Assembly: GCF_000337835.1 (NCBI RefSeq) | Contig: NZ_AOLM01000028.1 | Span: forward strand, 186,001-250,000 | Origin: Haloferax sulfurifontis ATCC BAA-897 | GTDB lineage: Archaea; Halobacteriota; Halobacteria; Halobacteriales; Haloferacaceae | DNA length: 64,000 bases | Direction of reading: 5' to 3' | Shown: positions 62,137 to 64,000 of the stretch, piece after piece | Layout of the letters: each line of letters opens with the position of its first letter | Numbering within the stretch: the first letter of the stretch is position 1 | The notes under the pieces: model-generated | What the model saw: only the letters and a program-made list of their open reading frames with translations | Told to the model about the DNA's origin: nothing | Databases searched by the model: none | Translations under genes and position numbers: made by a program

Positions 62137-64000
62137 TCAGGCATCGTCCGACGACGCCGCGTCCGCCTCCTGTGCCGAATCCTCGGCGCGCCCGACGCCG
62201 CGAACCACGAACCGCGCGCCGGCGTCCGGGGCGTCCTCGTAGCCGACTGACCAGCCGTGGGCCTCGGCGATGGACTCGACGATGGCGAGGCCGAAGCCGG
62301 TGCCGTCGTCGGCCGTGGTGAAGCCGGACTCGAAGAGCTTCGGGCGGTCGGCCGGCGGCACGCCGGGGCCGTCGTCCGCGACGAAAAAGCCGTCGCGGGT
62401 CGCGCCGACCGTGACCGTCACGCCGTCACCGACGTGTTCGACCGAGTTGCGAAACAGGTTCTCGAACAGTTGGAGGAGCCGGGTCCGGTCCGCGGCGAAC
62501 GACGCGCTCCCCGCGGTATCGAGCGTGGCGGTGCCGGTTTCGACGTTCGTCCACGCCTCCGCCGCGACGGCGTCGAGCGAGACCGTCTCGCGCTCGTCGA
62601 CCGTCCCGCCGCGGGCGAGCGCGAGCACGTCGGCGATGATTTCGCCCATGCGCTCGTGGGCCGCCTCGATTCGCTCGACGTGGTCCGGGTCCGGTCGGTC
62701 GGCCTCCTTCACCAGTTCGAGGTAGCCCTCCGCCACGTTCAGCGGGTTACGCAGGTCGTGAGAGACGACGTTGGCGAACGTTTCGAGCTGTTGTTCGTGC
62801 TTCCGTCGGTCGGTCACGTCCTGGGCGTTGACGACGACGCCGCCGACGACGGGGTCGTCGAGGAGGTTCCGACACCGCACGCTGAAGACGCGCCACCCGC
62901 GGGTCGAACTGCGGAACCGGAGTTCGGCGGTGGCGTCCTCGTCGGGGCGCTTCATCGACTCCCGGAACGTCTCGACTGCGGCGTCCTCGTCGTCCGGGTG
63001 GAGGAACCGCGCCAGCGACCCCACCTCGCTCGGGTCCTCGTCGGCCCCGAGCGTCTGGGCGGCCGAGTCGCTCAGGTAGGTGACCGAGCCGTCGGCGTCG
63101 AGGACGAAGATGAGGTCGGAGGCGTTCTCCGTGAGCGCGCGAAACCACCGCTCGCGGACGCGGCGCTCGGTGATGTCGTGGAGGATGTGCAGGTGTCCGC
63201 GCACCGCGTCTCGGCCGTCGGTCACGGCCGACCGGTCGACCTCGAAGTGCCGCGCCTCGCCGTTGTCGTCGACGACCCGCAGTTCCCCGCCGGCTTCGAG
63301 CGCCGACGCGGTCTCGGCGCCGAACACGTCGGCGACGGGGGAGCCAAGCGACGAGGGAGAGCCGTCGAAAAGCGCCCTCGCCGCCGGGTTGCTGTCGGCC
63401 AGTCTGCCCTTTCTGTCGACGACGACGACGGGGTCGGCCATCCGTTCGATGACGAGGTCGCGCGCGATGGGGCTGATGTCGAGGATGCGGTACCGCGAGA
63501 GGCCGACCGCGAAGAGCGACGACGTGACGGCGAACGAGACGGCGATGGGGTTGGCGGGCATAAACGGGCTCAGGAGATAGGCCGAGCCGACGACGGCGGG
63601 AGTGAGGATTGCGACGAACAGGACGAGCGCCTGTTTCCTGTATATCTGTCGGCTCCGGAGACAGTGGATGCCGAGGACGACGAGCGCGGCTCCGATTGCG
63701 ACGTAGCTGTAGGCCACGTCGACCCAGAACAGCGGCCCGGGAACGACCTCGGTCGCGGTGATTCCGCCGACGGTCGCAAACGACAGCGACTCCCACAGGA
63801 GCGCGTGGACTCCGAGGGCGTTCGTCGCCACTCCCGTGATAACCAGCACGGGCCACACGGCGAGAAGCGCGGCGGTCCACCGCGAGACCCACCGCTCGTA
63901 GCCCGCGGTTTCGAGGGCGAAAAGCAGGGTGAAAAACACCGACCACTCCGCGGGAACCGACTCCAAAACGAACCACAGGAACCGGGCGTCCGGCGAGTCG
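62137..64000 (-). CDS. PAS-domain sensor histidine kinase with 7TM input domain (5' end cut by right edge)
   Basis: The frame runs off the window: DSPDARFLWFVLESVPAEWSVFFTLLFALE is in frame before the TTG at 63966, so the true start is outside. Visible order: membrane helices of a 7TM histidine-kinase N-domain (to about 63490), a first PAS (VVDRKGRLADSNPAARALF), a second PAS (ENASDLIFVLDADGSVTYLS), HisKA with phospho-His in VVSHDLRNPLN (near 62758), and HATPase with N box LFRNSVEH, G1 DDGPGVPP and G2 GTGFGLAIVES. It autophosphorylates in response to a membrane or redox signal; no response regulator is seen. Confidence 0.88.
   Translation of the reverse strand, partial: DSPDARFLWFVLESVPAEWSVFFTLLFALETAGYERWVSRWTAALLAVWPVLVITGVATNALGVHALLWESLSFATVGGITATEVVPGPLFWVDVAYSYVAIGAALVVLGIHCLRSRQIYRKQALVLFVAILTPAVVGSAYLLSPFMPANPIAVSFAVTSSLFAVGLSRYRILDISPIARDLVIERMADPVVVVDRKGRLADSNPAARALFDGSPSSLGSPVADVFGAETASALEAGGELRVVDDNGEARHFEVDRSAVTDGRDAVRGHLHILHDITERRVRERWFRALTENASDLIFVLDADGSVTYLSDSAAQTLGADEDPSEVGSLARFLHPDDEDAAVETFRESMKRPDEDATAELRFRSSTRGWRVFSVRCRNLLDDPVVGGVVVNAQDVTDRRKHEQQLETFANVVSHDLRNPLNVAEGYLELVKEADRPDPDHVERIEAAHERMGEIIADVLALARGGTVDERETVSLDAVAAEAWTNVETGTATLDTAGSASFAADRTRLLQLFENLFRNSVEHVGDGVTVTVGATRDGFFVADDGPGVPPADRPKLFESGFTTADDGTGFGLAIVESIAEAHGWSVGYEDAPDAGARFVVRGVGRAEDSAQEADAASSDDA

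Overview
The window is from a haloarchaeon (class Halobacteria). This is read from the high GC content, the acidic Asp/Glu-rich proteins, Tat lipoproteins (twin Arg followed by a Cys lipobox), a bacterio-opsin-activator type HTH fragment, and TATA elements about 25-35 nt before start codons, the usual pattern of leaderless archaeal transcripts. Genus cannot be fixed from the sequence. No rRNA, tRNA, CRISPR array or complete insertion sequence was seen.

Layout. (1) 1-13463: a Liv-type ABC importer (ATPase cut by the left edge, permeases LivM and LivH, lipoprotein binding protein) beside a CoA-thioester catabolic set: 3-hydroxyacyl-CoA dehydrogenase/enoyl-CoA hydratase fusion, SCP-x-type thiolase with its DUF35 zinc-ribbon partner, haloalkane-dehalogenase-like hydrolase, acyl-CoA ligase, epimerase-like VOC protein, acyl-CoA dehydrogenase and an MFE-2-like SDR. 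Together they look like uptake, CoA activation and beta-oxidation of a carboxylate. (2) About 13464-26600: a lower-GC, gene-poor accessory stretch with several broken genes (Fe-ADH remnant, frameshifted HTH_10 gene, aldo/keto reductase with a stop codon) around a ribose-type ABC importer, a cyclase-family hydrolase, an amidase, a UlaG-like metallo-hydrolase and a VOC protein. It reads as a decaying or recently acquired catabolic island. (3) 26611-37061: SprT-like metalloprotease, then a peptide module: DUF1028, Dpp ABC importer with fused ATPases, M20 amidohydrolase and an IclR regulator.

(4) 37964-43298: UspA-like protein coupled to an APC permease, a tyrosine-recombinase-like gene preceded by a tiny overlapping ORF, a small unknown protein and a PiT phosphate transporter. 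(5) 44118-50793: DUF1269 protein, unknown protein, then a membrane/stress group (DUF389 protein, metallophosphoesterase, K+ channel, MFS exporter). (6) 51254-55401: a giant secreted beta-propeller/PKD protein broken by one missing base. (7) 55470-64000: small membrane proteins, an acetate module (acetyl-CoA synthetase, DUF4212 and SSS symporter subunits, UspA), a PLP aminotransferase, and a PAS histidine kinase cut by the right edge.

The least explained signals are non-coding: a 20-bp palindrome family TTACACA..TA....TGTAA in three gene-free stretches with a half-copy before the cyclase gene, and a GTATAC-N6-GTATAY element present twice in the beta-oxidation cluster with related motifs at two other promoters there.
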